Assembly (NCBI RefSeq): GCF_035920345.1
Contig: NZ_CP109149.1
Location: forward strand, 2,170,001 to 2,234,000
Origin: Nocardia vinacea
GTDB lineage: Bacteria > Actinomycetota > Actinomycetes > Mycobacteriales > Mycobacteriaceae
Direction of reading: 5' to 3'
Length of the DNA stretch: 64,000 bases
The notes under the pieces are model-generated. The model was not told where the DNA came from, searched no databases, and saw only the letters and a list, made by a program, of their open reading frames with translations. Made by a program: the position numbers and the translations under genes. Shown one piece after another: positions 26,119-36,200 of the stretch; position 1 is the stretch's first letter; the number at the start of each line of letters is the position of its first letter.

Positions 26119-27177
26119 TCAGCCGCCCGCATTTTGCAGCACACTGCACGCCCCGCAGGCGGCGCATCCGGCGCGCTGGTCCGCACCGACCATCCCGGCC
26201 CGTTGCAATTCCTTGGCTACCCGATTGGTGACGTCGGCCAGCAGCTGCGGCGTCGGTGCGGTCGCACCGTCCGCGTCGACGGCCAGCGTGCCCGCCAGCG
26301 GCCGGAACGGCACCACGAACGGATAGACACCTATATCGATGAGTTCGGCTGCGCCGGAGACCAATTCGTCTGGGTTCTCGCCGAGCCCGACCAGCAGGTA
26401 GGTCGAGACCTGATTGCGGCCGAACACCCGCACCGCCTCTGCCCAAGCCGCCCGATATTCGCTCAGCGGCACCGTCGCCTTACCCGGCATCCACCGCTTG
26501 CGCACCTCGTCATCGAGCGATTCGACGTGGATGCCAATGGAATCCGCGCCCGCCTCGCGCAACTCGGTGAGCACGTGCAGATCGCCGGGCGGCTCGCACT
26601 GCACTTGAATCGGTAGTTCCGGCACGGCCGCCTTGACCGCCCGCACGCAGCGAGACAGATGCCGGGCGCCGCGGTCTTTGGCCGCCGAGGTTCCGGTAGT
26701 CATCACCATCTGCTCGACCCCGTCCAGGCGGACCGCCGCCGCCGCGACCTCGGCGAGTTGGTCGGGCCGTTTCACCGCGATGGTGCTGCCCGCGGCCAGC
26801 GAGGCCTCGATGGCGCAGAACCGGCAGCGCTGGTCCTCGCCGTAGCGAATGCAGGTCTGCACCACCGTGGTCGCCAGTACGTTCGAGCCATGTAGTTTGG
26901 CGATCTTCTCGTAGGACACTCCGTCGGCGGTGGCCAGGTCGTAGAACCTGGGCCTGCGCACGGGCTCGATCTCGATGCCCATATCGGTGCCGGAGCGCAG
27001 CAGCCGGTTGCCCGCCACGACGAAGGGGCTGTCGGAGCGGATCGGAACGGCGGCGCCGATGCCGTCGATGAGTACATGGCCGTCGTCGCTGGGACCCGCA
27101 CCGGAGCGGCGCCCCACCGGCACCTCGGCGCGCACGCCGAGCAATGCCAGATCGACTCGTGTGGACAGACCTGTCAT
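26119..27177 (-). CDS. MSMEG_0568-family radical SAM protein (Nit1C cluster)
   Basis: 352 residues from ATG 27177, with GAGGTG 5 nt upstream. The iron-sulfur motif near residue 112 is C-IRYGEDQR-C-RF-C, a spacing of C-x8-C-x2-C instead of the usual C-x3-C-x2-C, as in this family and in lipoyl/biotin-synthase-like relatives. Downstream are QVQCEPPGDL, SIGIHVESLDDEVR and STYLLVGLGEN. The C-terminus carries CAACGAC, which may bind a second cluster. The reaction is not established. Second gene of the operon, 9 bp after the MSMEG_0572-type gene. Confidence 0.87.
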   Translation of the reverse strand: MTGLSTRVDLALLGVRAEVPVGRRSGAGPSDDGHVLIDGIGAAVPIRSDSPFVVAGNRLLRSGTDMGIEIEPVRRPRFYDLATADGVSYEKIAKLHGSNVLATTVVQTCIRYGEDQRCRFCAIEASLAAGSTIAVKRPDQLAEVAAAAVRLDGVEQMVMTTGTSAAKDRGARHLSRCVRAVKAAVPELPIQVQCEPPGDLHVLTELREAGADSIGIHVESLDDEVRKRWMPGKATVPLSEYRAAWAEAVRVFGRNQVSTYLLVGLGENPDELVSGAAELIDIGVYPFVVPFRPLAGTLAVDADGATAPTPQLLADVTNRVAKELQRAGMVGADQRAGCAACGACSVLQNAGG

Positions 27178-27186
27178 CGGGTCACC

Positions 27187-27726
27187 TCAGAGCTGATAGG
27201 TGGAGTTGATGATGGCGCCCTTGCGCGCGTAGTGGATCAACGCGTCCTGGACATCGAGCGGGTGTGCCGGGATGACACCCTCGATGAGGTCCTCCTCGCG
27301 TGCACCGTGCAAGGCGAGCCCGAATCGGCACGCGAACACCTTGCCGCCCTCCTTGATGAAGGTCGCCAGCGCCTCATTGATGTTCTGCTCACCCGGGAAA
27401 CCGCTGTCGCCGGTGGTCGGAAAGCCCCGTGTGGCAACGGCATTGATAGCGCCGGGACCGTAGAAGTAGATCGCCGAATCGAAGCCCTTGCGCAACGCCC
27501 TGGTGGCCTGCAGGATCGCCACGAAACTCACCGACGACTCGTGCGCGATGCCATGCACCAGGGTGAAGTAGGTTTCGCCCGCCTCGGCCTGATAGTCGGG
27601 GAAGATCTTCGTCGCACCATAGATATTCGTGCCCTTCGGCAGCGCAGGGTGCGGGATCTCGGCGAGAGACTTCTGAATGTTCTCCTCGATGGCCTTGTCG
27701 ATCTCGGCGATGGTGGGTGCGGACAC
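27187..27726 (-). CDS. MSMEG_0572/Sll0783-family protein, first gene of Nit1C
   Basis: 179 residues from GTG 27726, with a near-perfect AGGAGG 4 nt upstream. Recognisable segments are KGTNIYGATKIFPDYQAEAG, TLVHGIAHESSVSFVAILQA, AIYFYGPGAINAVATRGFP and KVFACRFGLALHGAREEDL. This 'nitrogen starvation response' family appears only in Nit1C clusters, and the last segment resembles DsrE-like folds. Its function is unknown. As the first gene, its promoter should control all eight genes. The strong ribosome-binding site suggests high output. Confidence 0.87.
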   Translation of the reverse strand: MSAPTIAEIDKAIEENIQKSLAEIPHPALPKGTNIYGATKIFPDYQAEAGETYFTLVHGIAHESSVSFVAILQATRALRKGFDSAIYFYGPGAINAVATRGFPTTGDSGFPGEQNINEALATFIKEGGKVFACRFGLALHGAREEDLIEGVIPAHPLDVQDALIHYARKGAIINSTYQL

Positions 27727-27814
27727 GGTTCCTCCTGCGATGTGTTGACGGCGCCCCAGGCTTCGGTCTCGGGCCGACTCCCGGTTCGGGCCAAGCGCTG
27801 CTAAATCCCTTACT

Positions 27815-27873
27815 GCTGCGATTCGCAGCGTTCGGATACGAGAATTTCACGCGTGAACCATTGCCGAATGGTT
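27815..27873. promoter_or_regulatory. Inverted repeats upstream of the Nit1C operon
   Basis: Three dyads lie 90-150 bp before the operon: GCTGCG-ATT-CGCAGC (27815-27829), the perfect 12-bp palindrome TTCACGCGTGAA (27846-27857), and AACCATT-GCCG-AATGGTT (27856-27873). They could be operators or RNA hairpins. I looked for a GlnR-type box, expected for nitrogen control, and did not find a convincing one. Confidence 0.4.
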
Positions 27874-28272
27874 TCTTCCAGAATAATTAGGCGTTATCCG
27901 AACCTCACCACACTCGAGACCGACCATCATCGAAATACGTTCGCCTGCAACATATTTCGATCACTAGCACGTGAGAATGTCTGGACCCTCGGCAAGCGAC
28001 TTTACACCGCGAAACATATGCCTGCGTTTCACCAGAAATGAATTAACCACCAGAACACCGCTTCGCTCTGCGCCGTCACGACACAGGAACTTCCCGGTAA
28101 CAATGAACTCCGAGATATTACCGATGCCGGTCTCCGCCGCGCCCGGTCAACTGATCCGCAGCAAACACACCTCGTCGCACTGGACGACCGGAACAAGCAG
28201 GACGCTTCCTCTCGACGACCACACAAAGCGTCGAGCACGGCCGACAGCGCCCCGCAGGGGTGGTCCTACGTG
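27874..28272. other. Intergenic region between Nit1C and the RiPP side
   Basis: About 400 bp with lower GC than the surroundings. The frames here are short, with no ribosome-binding sites and no family features. I see no gene; it probably holds the Nit1C promoter and a boundary of acquired DNA. Confidence 0.4.
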
Positions 28273-28464
28273 CTAGAGCTTGTTGATCTGGGCGGCCGTC
28301 AGCACAACGATCTGGGGGATCTGTTCCAGTTCGGCTTGGGCTATGGCCTTTTCGGCTTGTGCTGTGTTCATGGCCACGGCCAGGGTGAGAAAGGCGATGC
28401 CTGCGATGGCGGTGCGGTGCCGCGTCAGTTCGGTCTCTGCCGTGCTGATCTTGGCGCGCAGCAT
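28273..28464 (-). CDS. Small membrane protein, hypothetical
   Basis: A 63-residue frame from ATG 28464 (an upstream start at 28533 is possible). It has a charged helix (KISTAETELTRHRT), one hydrophobic segment (AIAGIAFLTLAVAMNTA) and an amphipathic tail (AEKAIAQAELEQIPQIVV), which could be a single-pass membrane protein. The ribosome-binding site is poor. Composition looks protein-like, but there is no family match I recognise. Confidence 0.35.
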   Translation of the reverse strand: MLRAKISTAETELTRHRTAIAGIAFLTLAVAMNTAQAEKAIAQAELEQIPQIVVLTAAQINKL

Positions 28465-28685
28465 CTCGCGGCGTTGGTTGCCGTCATCGTGGTTTTGTGC
28501 ATCGACCGACCGACATCGCCACCCTGTGATCACGGTTGCGCTGGTTGAACAGCCCGCTCAGCCAGTCATCGAACATTGTAAGGAAAGTGCGGCAGTGACG
28601 AACCGGGATAAATAGACCAAAACTGGTCTGCCTCTTTGGTTGGCTGGCAATCTTTTGCCTGAGGTGCCGACCCGAAGGCGAGATC

Positions 28686-28704
28686 CTTCCGCGGTTGGCG
28701 GAAG
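28686..28704. promoter_or_regulatory. Hairpin upstream of the RiPP operon
   Basis: CTTCCGC-GGTTG-GCGGAAG is a perfect 7-bp stem with a 5-nt loop, about 90 bp before the precursor gene. No T-run follows, so it is more likely an operator or leader hairpin than a terminator. A TAGAAT at about 28731-28736 could be the -10 box, but no well-spaced -35 was found. Confidence 0.35.
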
Positions 28705-28793
28705 CCGGTTTGTCCTCGTCATGAGCATTTAGAATCGAGGAGATCGCGGCCGGTGGGTCGTGTGTCTATTTCTCAGCTTGGATGGAGCTTTCA

Positions 28794-29003
28794 ATGACGG
28801 AATCGCTTGCCGACCTTTCTCCGCGCGCAGTCGCCAATTGTGATGTGGCCGGCGACCCACGGCTGGCCGAATTGTCGATAACCGCGTACCTGCAAAAGCC
28901 GCGGTCTGTCGCGGCGTGTGATATCGCTGCGGCACCGGCCAGCTTGGAGTCTGCGATGGTTTCCAGGTTGCGTAATGTGCCTGGAAAACCGGTTGTTCTG
29001 TAG
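28794..29003 (+). CDS. Probable RiPP precursor with two repeated cores
   Basis: 69 residues from ATG 28794, with GGAG 6 nt upstream. The peptide contains an internal repeat: PRAVANCDVAG at residues 10-20 and PRSVAACDIAA at 36-46, exactly 26 residues apart, with further matches after each (P22/P48, E26/E52). Each repeat has one Cys followed by Asp. The tail is VPGKPVVL. It lies 32 bp before a radical SAM C-methyltransferase of the peptide-modifying type, with a GNAT enzyme after that. Small size, internal repeats and context all fit a ribosomally made, modified peptide with two cores. There is no obvious leader-cleavage site or export gene. Confidence 0.7.
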   Translation: MTESLADLSPRAVANCDVAGDPRLAELSITAYLQKPRSVAACDIAAAPASLESAMVSRLRNVPGKPVVL

Positions 29004-29035
29004 GAGACAAGCGGCGCTCTCGGAACAACCTCGAA

Positions 29036-30982
29036 ATGACAGTTAGACTTCTGAGCCTGCCGTGGCTCGAGCCGCGGCAGGCCCCGCTGGGCCTCGCAAT
29101 TGTTCAGCGTCACATCAGTGATATACCGGTCGACAGCAAAACATACCACCCAAACATCGATTTCTACCTCTGGATCAGTGAGCGGTATGGTCCCGCCGCG
29201 GCGGAGTTTGCATATAGCCATGACGAGGTCGGGGAAATTATATGCGGGCTGTTGTGGCGAGCGTTGTCGAGTACCGATTTCAGTCGCGCTCAGACCCGTG
29301 GCGATATATTGCGGGCGATCGACGGCCTGGATCTTTGCCCAGCGGACGATAGCATGCCGGCTATCGAGGATGCGCTGGAAGCGTCCGATTTTCCGAAAGA
29401 ATTCTTCTGGGCTCTCGCGAATGAATTTCGCACATTCACTACCGACTACTTCGGTAAGTATTTCATCGAACAGTGTACGATTGTCGGATTCACGCTGACG
29501 ATCGCCCAGACTGCGGCATCGTTGGCGTGGGCGAAAATCATTAAGATACTCGCACCTGATGTGATCGTCGTGATGGGTGGAAGTCAATGTGAAGATCCCA
29601 TGGGCCTAGCGCTTTTCGATGCTGTCCCCGATATAGACATCATGGTTCGAGGTGAGGCCGATGCGAGCCTGACTCCCCTGTTCAAGGCATTACATGAATC
29701 TGATGTCCGCCAGCCGATCGATCTCAGTGATATTCCCAATCTCGCATGGAGAGATCGAATGGGCACTGCTCATTCTACCCGCCAGTCGGCGACCTCGATG
29801 AGTGACGTGAAGTTCCCCGACTATGGCGATTTTCGTGCCGCTTACAAACTTTTCAGATCGATCACGGGAGTCCCGGCCAACTTCTATGTCGAAGGTTCGC
29901 GCGGGTGCTGGTGGGGCGAACGGCGCCAGTGTACGTTCTGCGGCATACACTCGAATGCCATTACCTTCCGTCAGAAATCTGCTGGTGAAGTCCTCAAGGA
30001 AGTGGAACGCATACTTCGAGAGCAGCGGACCAGTCGTGTTGTTTTTGCGGACAGTATAATGTCGAATGAACACATGAGCGATCTTCTGCCTGCACTCGAG
30101 CAGCTTGCGGACCGATTCAATGTAGAATTCTTGACCGATGTGAAGAATAATCTACGCAAAGAAAATATTTATGCGCTCGCTCGCGCAGGCTTCGCAATGC
30201 TCCAGATCGGTATCGAAAGCTTTTCGTCGAACCTGCTCAAACGCATGGAAAAAGGCAACTCTGCGCTACAGCATGTTCGTGCTATCAAGTGGTGCGCCGA
30301 GGCCGGTATCTTTCCCTATTATCATATACTCACGCATGTAATCGGTGAATCGGTCGATGATTACGAGATATCACTGAAGTATGCCACAGCAATCAGTCAT
30401 CTTCCTCCTCCAAGTGGAGTGTTCCCAATCGAGCTGAACCGATACGCGCCCTACTTCGAGCAATGGAAGTCTCTCGGATTCGACAGGCCGAAACCCGCCC
30501 TGTTCTACGCGGCAATGTTCGGCAATTCAGCCCCTGACCTGGAAGAGTTCGCCTACAGATTCAGGGGTCAGCACCCCTCTACGCTGACAGACGACTTGGA
30601 AGCAGCGCGCACCGCATTATCGGATTATGTAAAGCATGATTGGCCTTCGCGATACGATGAAAACTCATTCCTATATCGCGTAGGGCTCGACCATGTTGAA
30701 ATCTTACGACGTGGACAGGACCCTTTGAACTTACTACTCGAAGGTCCGCAAGCTGATCTCTTCCTCGCTATAGATGGAATCCGCGCAAAATCGGGTCTCC
30801 TCCGAGATTTTTCCGGGAAACTGAACGATGACGAGCTTTCTCGACTCCTCGGTGAGTGGGAAGACTCCGGTGTAGCGCTATCGGAAGGTGGCCGATACCT
30901 CGCCCTGCCGGTACGTGAGCTCCGGCTGCGTCCGTCGCACGTGATGACTTCAATGCCCACGCTCTCGGTCACGAGGGCATAG
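29036..30982 (+). CDS. RiPP maturation radical SAM C-methyltransferase (B12-type)
   Basis: 648 residues from ATG 29036 (weak ribosome-binding site). The N-terminal ~240 residues include a cobalamin-binding-like region (IVGFTLTIAQTAASLAWAKI, DVIVVMGGSQCEDPMG, IMVRGEAD). The radical SAM motif near residue 292 is RGCWWGERRQCTFCG, a C-x7-C-x2-C spacing typical of RiPP-modifying C-methyltransferases. Then come LTDVKNNLRKENI and GIESFSSNLLKRMEKG of the barrel and a C-terminal domain. It should add methyl groups to unactivated carbons of the adjacent precursor using SAM and cobalamin. GC and codon use are clearly lower than in the flanking genes. The stop overlaps the GNAT start by one base. Confidence 0.87.
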   Translation: MTVRLLSLPWLEPRQAPLGLAIVQRHISDIPVDSKTYHPNIDFYLWISERYGPAAAEFAYSHDEVGEIICGLLWRALSSTDFSRAQTRGDILRAIDGLDLCPADDSMPAIEDALEASDFPKEFFWALANEFRTFTTDYFGKYFIEQCTIVGFTLTIAQTAASLAWAKIIKILAPDVIVVMGGSQCEDPMGLALFDAVPDIDIMVRGEADASLTPLFKALHESDVRQPIDLSDIPNLAWRDRMGTAHSTRQSATSMSDVKFPDYGDFRAAYKLFRSITGVPANFYVEGSRGCWWGERRQCTFCGIHSNAITFRQKSAGEVLKEVERILREQRTSRVVFADSIMSNEHMSDLLPALEQLADRFNVEFLTDVKNNLRKENIYALARAGFAMLQIGIESFSSNLLKRMEKGNSALQHVRAIKWCAEAGIFPYYHILTHVIGESVDDYEISLKYATAISHLPPPSGVFPIELNRYAPYFEQWKSLGFDRPKPALFYAAMFGNSAPDLEEFAYRFRGQHPSTLTDDLEAARTALSDYVKHDWPSRYDENSFLYRVGLDHVEILRRGQDPLNLLLEGPQADLFLAIDGIRAKSGLLRDFSGKLNDDELSRLLGEWEDSGVALSEGGRYLALPVRELRLRPSHVMTSMPTLSVTRA

Positions 30983-31656
30983 TGGCGTCGCCTTTGCCGA
31001 TATCTACCACGGCTTACTACAGTGACCGTGCGCTGGCGGAACTGCTGAGCAAAAGCGCCGGAAAAATATTGGACGTACCATACGATATCGGCAAACGTAT
31101 TGTCAGCATGTGCCCCACCGCAGAAGTGGGACGCAAACGCATGGTGTTCGCGGGCGCAACCAATCCTTTACCGCTGACAGGCGTAGCCCTGCCTGGGCTC
31201 CATATCATGGAACTCGACATCAATCGATTGGTCGACCTCACACAGCTACTGGCTGTAGCCCTCCCGCCCGAGCATCCGGATCATCAGGGAAATGCTCTCC
31301 AGGCAACATCGCACCTGACAGAGCTGCTATCGGGAGAAATCGTTGGCCCGCTGCACGATGCGAGCTCAATTGTGATTGATCGCAACGGCGATGTAGTCGC
31401 CGCATTCGTGGCAAATCTACGCAATTCGATTCCAGAGCTGTCGGGGATCTGGCTGGCCTATCTTCTGCGGCACCCACGGCTGCGCGGCAGTGGCGTAGGC
31501 ACCTGGTGCATGAACGCAGGGTTGAAATCGCTTCGCACTCGGGGCTTCCCTGCGATCAGATTTGCGGTCAGTGCCGACAACCCGGGGCCGGCATCATTGT
31601 TCCTCGGTCTCGGCTTCGAACCATCGAGTCGTCGATGGACGGTGCGAATCCCGTGA
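30982..31656 (+). CDS. GNAT acetyltransferase of the RiPP operon
   Basis: 224 residues from GTG 30982, overlapping the rSAM stop (TAGTG). The C-terminal half is a GNAT domain: SSIVIDRNGDVVAAFVANLR, IWLAYLLRHPRLRGSGVGTW (the acetyl-CoA loop), then SADNPGPASLFLGLGFEP. The N-terminal ~120 residues (YYSDRALAELLSKSAGKILD, VFAGATNPLPLTG) are not recognised and might bind the peptide. A role in acylating the modified peptide or conferring self-protection is inferred from the operon. Same low-GC composition as the two preceding genes. Confidence 0.78.
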   Translation: MASPLPISTTAYYSDRALAELLSKSAGKILDVPYDIGKRIVSMCPTAEVGRKRMVFAGATNPLPLTGVALPGLHIMELDINRLVDLTQLLAVALPPEHPDHQGNALQATSHLTELLSGEIVGPLHDASSIVIDRNGDVVAAFVANLRNSIPELSGIWLAYLLRHPRLRGSGVGTWCMNAGLKSLRTRGFPAIRFAVSADNPGPASLFLGLGFEPSSRRWTVRIP

Positions 31657-31791
31657 CCCGGGTGGTAGCCGCCCCGACGGGGCGCCACGGCCTCGGTGGC
31701 CTCGGCCGGCGGTATGTCGTGTTGGCGTGTCGATTCATGCGGCCCTTACGATCTCAGGCAGTTGCACAGCATCGACGAGGGGGCCGACGTC

Positions 31792-33207
31792 ATGGCTATT
31801 CCGGAGCTAGCATGGCCGAACGCCCTGGGGACGCGTCGGCACCTCAGCGACGACGCGGTGGTGATCGTCCCGGGCATCATGGGCACCGAGTTGATCGACG
31901 CCGAGTCGCGGCGACCGCTGTGGGGTTTGTGCAGACTCGGCTGGTACGTGCGGGCGTGGAGTCGGGGTGAGGGACTCGAAGAGCTCGCCCTCACCGAGGA
32001 CGAACTCGCGGGAAAGACCGGCCGGGTGCTGCCGAATGGACTGCTCAGATTTCCGGCGTATATGCCACTCGTCTCGGGGATGGAACCCTACGGTCCGCTG
32101 ACGAAGGCGATTCGGAGGGCCTCTATTCACCCCGAAGCGGTACTCGAATTCGGATACGACTGGCGACTGCCGGTGCGGCACAACGCGGTTCTGCTTGCGG
32201 CGGCGGCAGGAGACCACCTCGAACGATGGCGGAAAAGAGCGGACCGGCCCGACGCTCAACTGGTGTTCGTCGCGCATTCCATGGGCGGGCTGCTGTGCCG
32301 CGCCATGCCACAGGATGGCGAACTCACGCGGACCATCAGCGCGACGGTCACGATGGGCACGCCTTTCGACGGGGCCGTGAAGGCCGCGGTGATTCTCGGC
32401 TCAGGCGAAGGCGCACCGGTACCCGCGCGCAGGCTCAGGGATGTCGCGCGCACGATGCCAGGTATATACGACCTGCTGCCGATGTACCGCTGCGTCCACG
32501 ACGGCCTCGACGTACGACATCTGACGCCGACCGATATCGCGAACCTCGGCGGGATCCACGAACTCGCCGAGGCCGCGTTCGACACACATCGCACGCGTCG
32601 GGCACTTACCGAACATCTTCCGCTCGTCGGGCTGCGACAGCCGACACCGAGCAGCATCACCATCGACAACGGCGTGATCACCATGCAGGGCTACACGTTC
32701 CGACCGGCGCCCAACGGTGATGTGGAACGAATGGCCAACGGCATCCCCAGTCGATTCGTCGGCCTCGGCGACGGCACCGTTCCTCGCAATTCCGCCGTAC
32801 CCGAACGGGCGGGCATGTTCGAACGGGTTTCGCAACAGCACGGAAGTCTCGCCAGTTGTGCCGAGGCGATCGATTTCATCCTGGATGTTCTGCGCCATCG
32901 CATCGAGGATCGGGGGCCGAGACTCGGCAACTCCGACGGTATCGGAATCGACGTACCCGACCATGTCCAACCCGGTATCGGGTGGCGGGCCGAGATCGCT
33001 GGTGCGTCGCGACTCCAGGCGATGTGCGTCGTATCGGACGCCGACAGCGGCGAGGAATTGGACCATCCCGACCTGATGCCTACCGACGACAAACTCGTCG
33101 CCGATATCACCCTTCCCGCGCCGGGACTGTATCGGATCACCGTGACCGGCGGCGGGGGCTCCCCGGTCAGTCAATTGGTGATGGCCGCCGAGCCCGCGCA
33201 ACCGTGA
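31792..33207 (+). CDS. Lipase/LCAT-like alpha/beta-hydrolase, partner of a caspase-STAND protein
   Basis: 471 residues from ATG 31792. The N-terminal VVIVPGIMGTEL and later FGYDWRLPV are LCAT/phospholipase-like oxyanion-region features. The nucleophile elbow is FVAHSMGGLL near residue 165, with Asp in GLGDGTVP and His in SQQHGS completing a plausible triad. The last ~100 residues are a separate beta-rich domain (PGLYRITVTG). No signal peptide, so it acts inside the cell. Its stop overlaps the caspase-STAND start by 4 bp (GTGA). This suggests an effector that attacks lipids when the partner is triggered, though that role is inferred. Confidence 0.8.
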   Translation: MAIPELAWPNALGTRRHLSDDAVVIVPGIMGTELIDAESRRPLWGLCRLGWYVRAWSRGEGLEELALTEDELAGKTGRVLPNGLLRFPAYMPLVSGMEPYGPLTKAIRRASIHPEAVLEFGYDWRLPVRHNAVLLAAAAGDHLERWRKRADRPDAQLVFVAHSMGGLLCRAMPQDGELTRTISATVTMGTPFDGAVKAAVILGSGEGAPVPARRLRDVARTMPGIYDLLPMYRCVHDGLDVRHLTPTDIANLGGIHELAEAAFDTHRTRRALTEHLPLVGLRQPTPSSITIDNGVITMQGYTFRPAPNGDVERMANGIPSRFVGLGDGTVPRNSAVPERAGMFERVSQQHGSLASCAEAIDFILDVLRHRIEDRGPRLGNSDGIGIDVPDHVQPGIGWRAEIAGASRLQAMCVVSDADSGEELDHPDLMPTDDKLVADITLPAPGLYRITVTGGGGSPVSQLVMAAEPAQP

Positions 33208-36200
33208 TCGAGGATGAGGATGCGCTGGAGTTCTTTCCCGTAGCTATCGGGGAGTACCCGGGGCAGACGCATCTGGCGCTGCCGACCGCAGAAGATGAGA
33301 TCGACCGTGTCGCAGCGGCGCTACAGGAGTTCGGCGTGGCCGCGGTGCCGTGGAATGCGGCGATGCCGGAGCGGGGGTCCGATGCTGTGGACGACCGTCT
33401 CACCGCATGGACGAAGTCCGGTGCGCAGCGCAGCCTGCTGCTCTGGGTCGGCCACGGCTGGCGCGTCGGAACCAAAGCGGCACTCGCGCATGCGAAGAGT
33501 CCGGACCGGGACTGGACGCGATCGATCACGCCGGACAAACTCGCGAGTGTCATTGCCGCACGCGTGGATCCCTACGATCAGGATCAGTGGTTGATCATCG
33601 TCGTAGACGCCTGCGCGTCGGCGATTTTCGTCCAACGACTGAGCAATGAAGTGGATCTCCAGGTCCAGCTGGCGAACCGCCGATTTCTGCTGGTCGGAGT
33701 ATCCGGCGACGGTCCGACGAATCTGGGAAAGTTCAGCGCGGCACTCGAAACCGCGCTGGAGGACACCTTCGGTGCGGAATCACGCATATCCCTATGGGAT
33801 CTGGCAGGCGAATTGCGTCGGCTCCTCCCGGGCTCGGAGGTGGTTCCGAAGACCATCATCGACGCGGCTCTCTTTCGGCGCGTTCCGGCGATAACGGGGA
33901 CCATGGTCGATCTCGCGGCCGAGATCCGCAGCGCGCTCAGGAATCTCGACGATCACGAACGTCGGCATTTCGTCGCGAAAGCACAAGGCGGCGATGGAGA
34001 TGACTATTCGTGGTTCTTCCAGGGGCGCGTCGCCGAGAGCAGATTGATAGTGACCTGGCTTGCCGAATCGTCCTCAGGACTCCTGGTCGTCACCGGCCGA
34101 CCGGGATCCGGCAAATCGGCGCTGCTGGGGCAACTGGCCGTGCGCAGTGCACCAACGCTTCGAGAAGTCCTGATCCGGCACGGGCTGCTCGATCCCGTTC
34201 CGGACGACCAGCGCCCGCCTGACAGTACGTTCGACCTGACCGTCCACCTCACCGGCATGAACGCGGCTGATCTCGTCGACCATATCGCCATGCGGCTCGC
34301 GCTCGGGCGACCGCCCGAGGCGGACGACTCCGATCGATCGGCGTGGTTGCTGGCACGTCTCGGCGAACGTTCCCATACGACACTGCTGTTGGACGCGCTC
34401 GATGAGGCGGTCGAGCCGATTGCCGTCGCCGAAGCCGTGATTCGGCCATTGGCACTGCTGCCAGGTGTTCGGGTCATCGTCGGCACACGGCAATCGACTC
34501 GGAGTGAGCCGGACCGTCCGGTACCAGAGGATCAGAACTTGCTCGATGCGCTACACGCCGACCCTCGCAACACCTTGTGCATCCTCCATGAACCCGCGGC
34601 TGTCGCTCGATATGTCGCGTCCCGTCTGCTTGGAAATGGCACACCGAACCACGATCCGGTGGCTGTTGCCGGCGCCGCGGCAACCATTGCGACCCATGCG
34701 CCCGGATTCCTGTTCGCGCACCTCGTCGTCGCGGAGTTGCAGGCGGACCCGGCTTTGCTCACTGACCTCGACGCACTTGATGCCGTCGTGCGCGGGGATC
34801 ATCGAGCGGTTTTCCGTCGGGCCGTGACGAGGTTGGCCGCAGCGGAACCGAGCGCGCGGCCGCTTCTGCACGCCCTCGCACTTGCCCACGGTCGAGGGCT
34901 GCCGATTCGGGACGGAGTCTGGAAGGAGGTCGCCGGGGCCTTGGCACCGGATGTCACGATCGGCAACGAGCAGATCCGAACGCTGTTGCGATCGGCCGCC
35001 GCCTACCTCGTCATCGACCGGGAGCGGGAGCAGACCGTCTATCGGCTCGCCCATCGAACATTCGCGGAATCCTTCACCGAACTGCCCGAAACCCGCAGCC
35101 ACCGTGCGACAGTCGCCGATGCGCTGCTGATGCTAGCCGCCCGGGAAACCACGCAGGTGAATCCGTATGTCGCCACCTATCTCGCCGCGCATATCGCCGA
35201 CGGCGGCGGTGCTTCGTGGGACGCACTCGGCGAACTCGACTACGTCATAGGCAGACTCGATATCGAATCCCTCGCTTCGGCCGCGGCGCGCGCGGCGTTC
35301 GGCCGCTTCCACCTACCTCCTCAGGTCATGGCGGTACTGGGTAGCAGGCATGTGCTGACTGCGGCCGATACCGGGAACAAGAGAGGCATATTCCAGCTCG
35401 CTGCCGCCCGGTTCGGCGGCAGCCGAACCGACGCGGGACTGCCCGGCGATTGGTCGGTCCGATGGGCGCTGCTAGCCCCGCAATCACCACATCTCACGCT
35501 GCGCGGTCACCGTGGCGCGGTCCACGCCCTGGCCACGGTCCGCACGGCAGGCGGGCGAATCCTGCTGAGTTCCGGCGGCTCCGACGGCATCGTGCGACTG
35601 TGGGATCCCTCGACCGGTCGGGCTTTCGGCAGGCCGATGTCGGGACATCGAGGCGGCATCTACGCGATCGCCGAAGTTCCGGCACTCGATTCCCTCCTCG
35701 CGAGCGCAGGTGAGGACACGTCCGTTCGGCTGTGGAATCCGATGACCGGTCTGCCGCATGGCGCACCGCTGCGCGTACACCGCGCGCCGGTCCGCGCCAT
35801 GGATGTGCTCCCCGGCCGCAGCGGCCGCGTATTGCTGGCCACCGGAGATGATCGCGGCGATATTGTCCTGTGGGATGTCGGCGAGCGAGAAGCGGTCTGG
35901 GGCTTTCCCGGATTCGGCACGGGCGTTCGCGGCCTGGTGTGCACGATTACCGGCGATCACGGCACCGTGCTGTTCGCCGGATACGACGACGGAACGGTAC
36001 GTGTATGGCGCGAAGGTGTCCCGACGCCGGTGGCCGGCCCCGGCCCCAGCCCCGGACACAGTAGGGGCTTGCGCGGTTTGACTTCCTGGCCGGGAAACCC
36101 GGCAGGCTCGGTGCTGTCGACTGGTCACGATGGCCAGCTGATCCGATGGAGCCTCACCGATGCGCAATTAGTAGGCACCTCGGTGCGGCGCGCGAATACC

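Noticed and set aside
27726..28270. GlnR-type nitrogen-control box before Nit1C
   Set aside because: No convincing pair of GTnAC/GAAAC-type half-sites with 6-nt spacing was found, despite the family name.
32856..33203. Upstream extension of the caspase-STAND frame
   Set aside because: It lies inside the hydrolase gene in another frame, is Arg-rich, and GTG 33204 gives a normal 4-bp overlap start.
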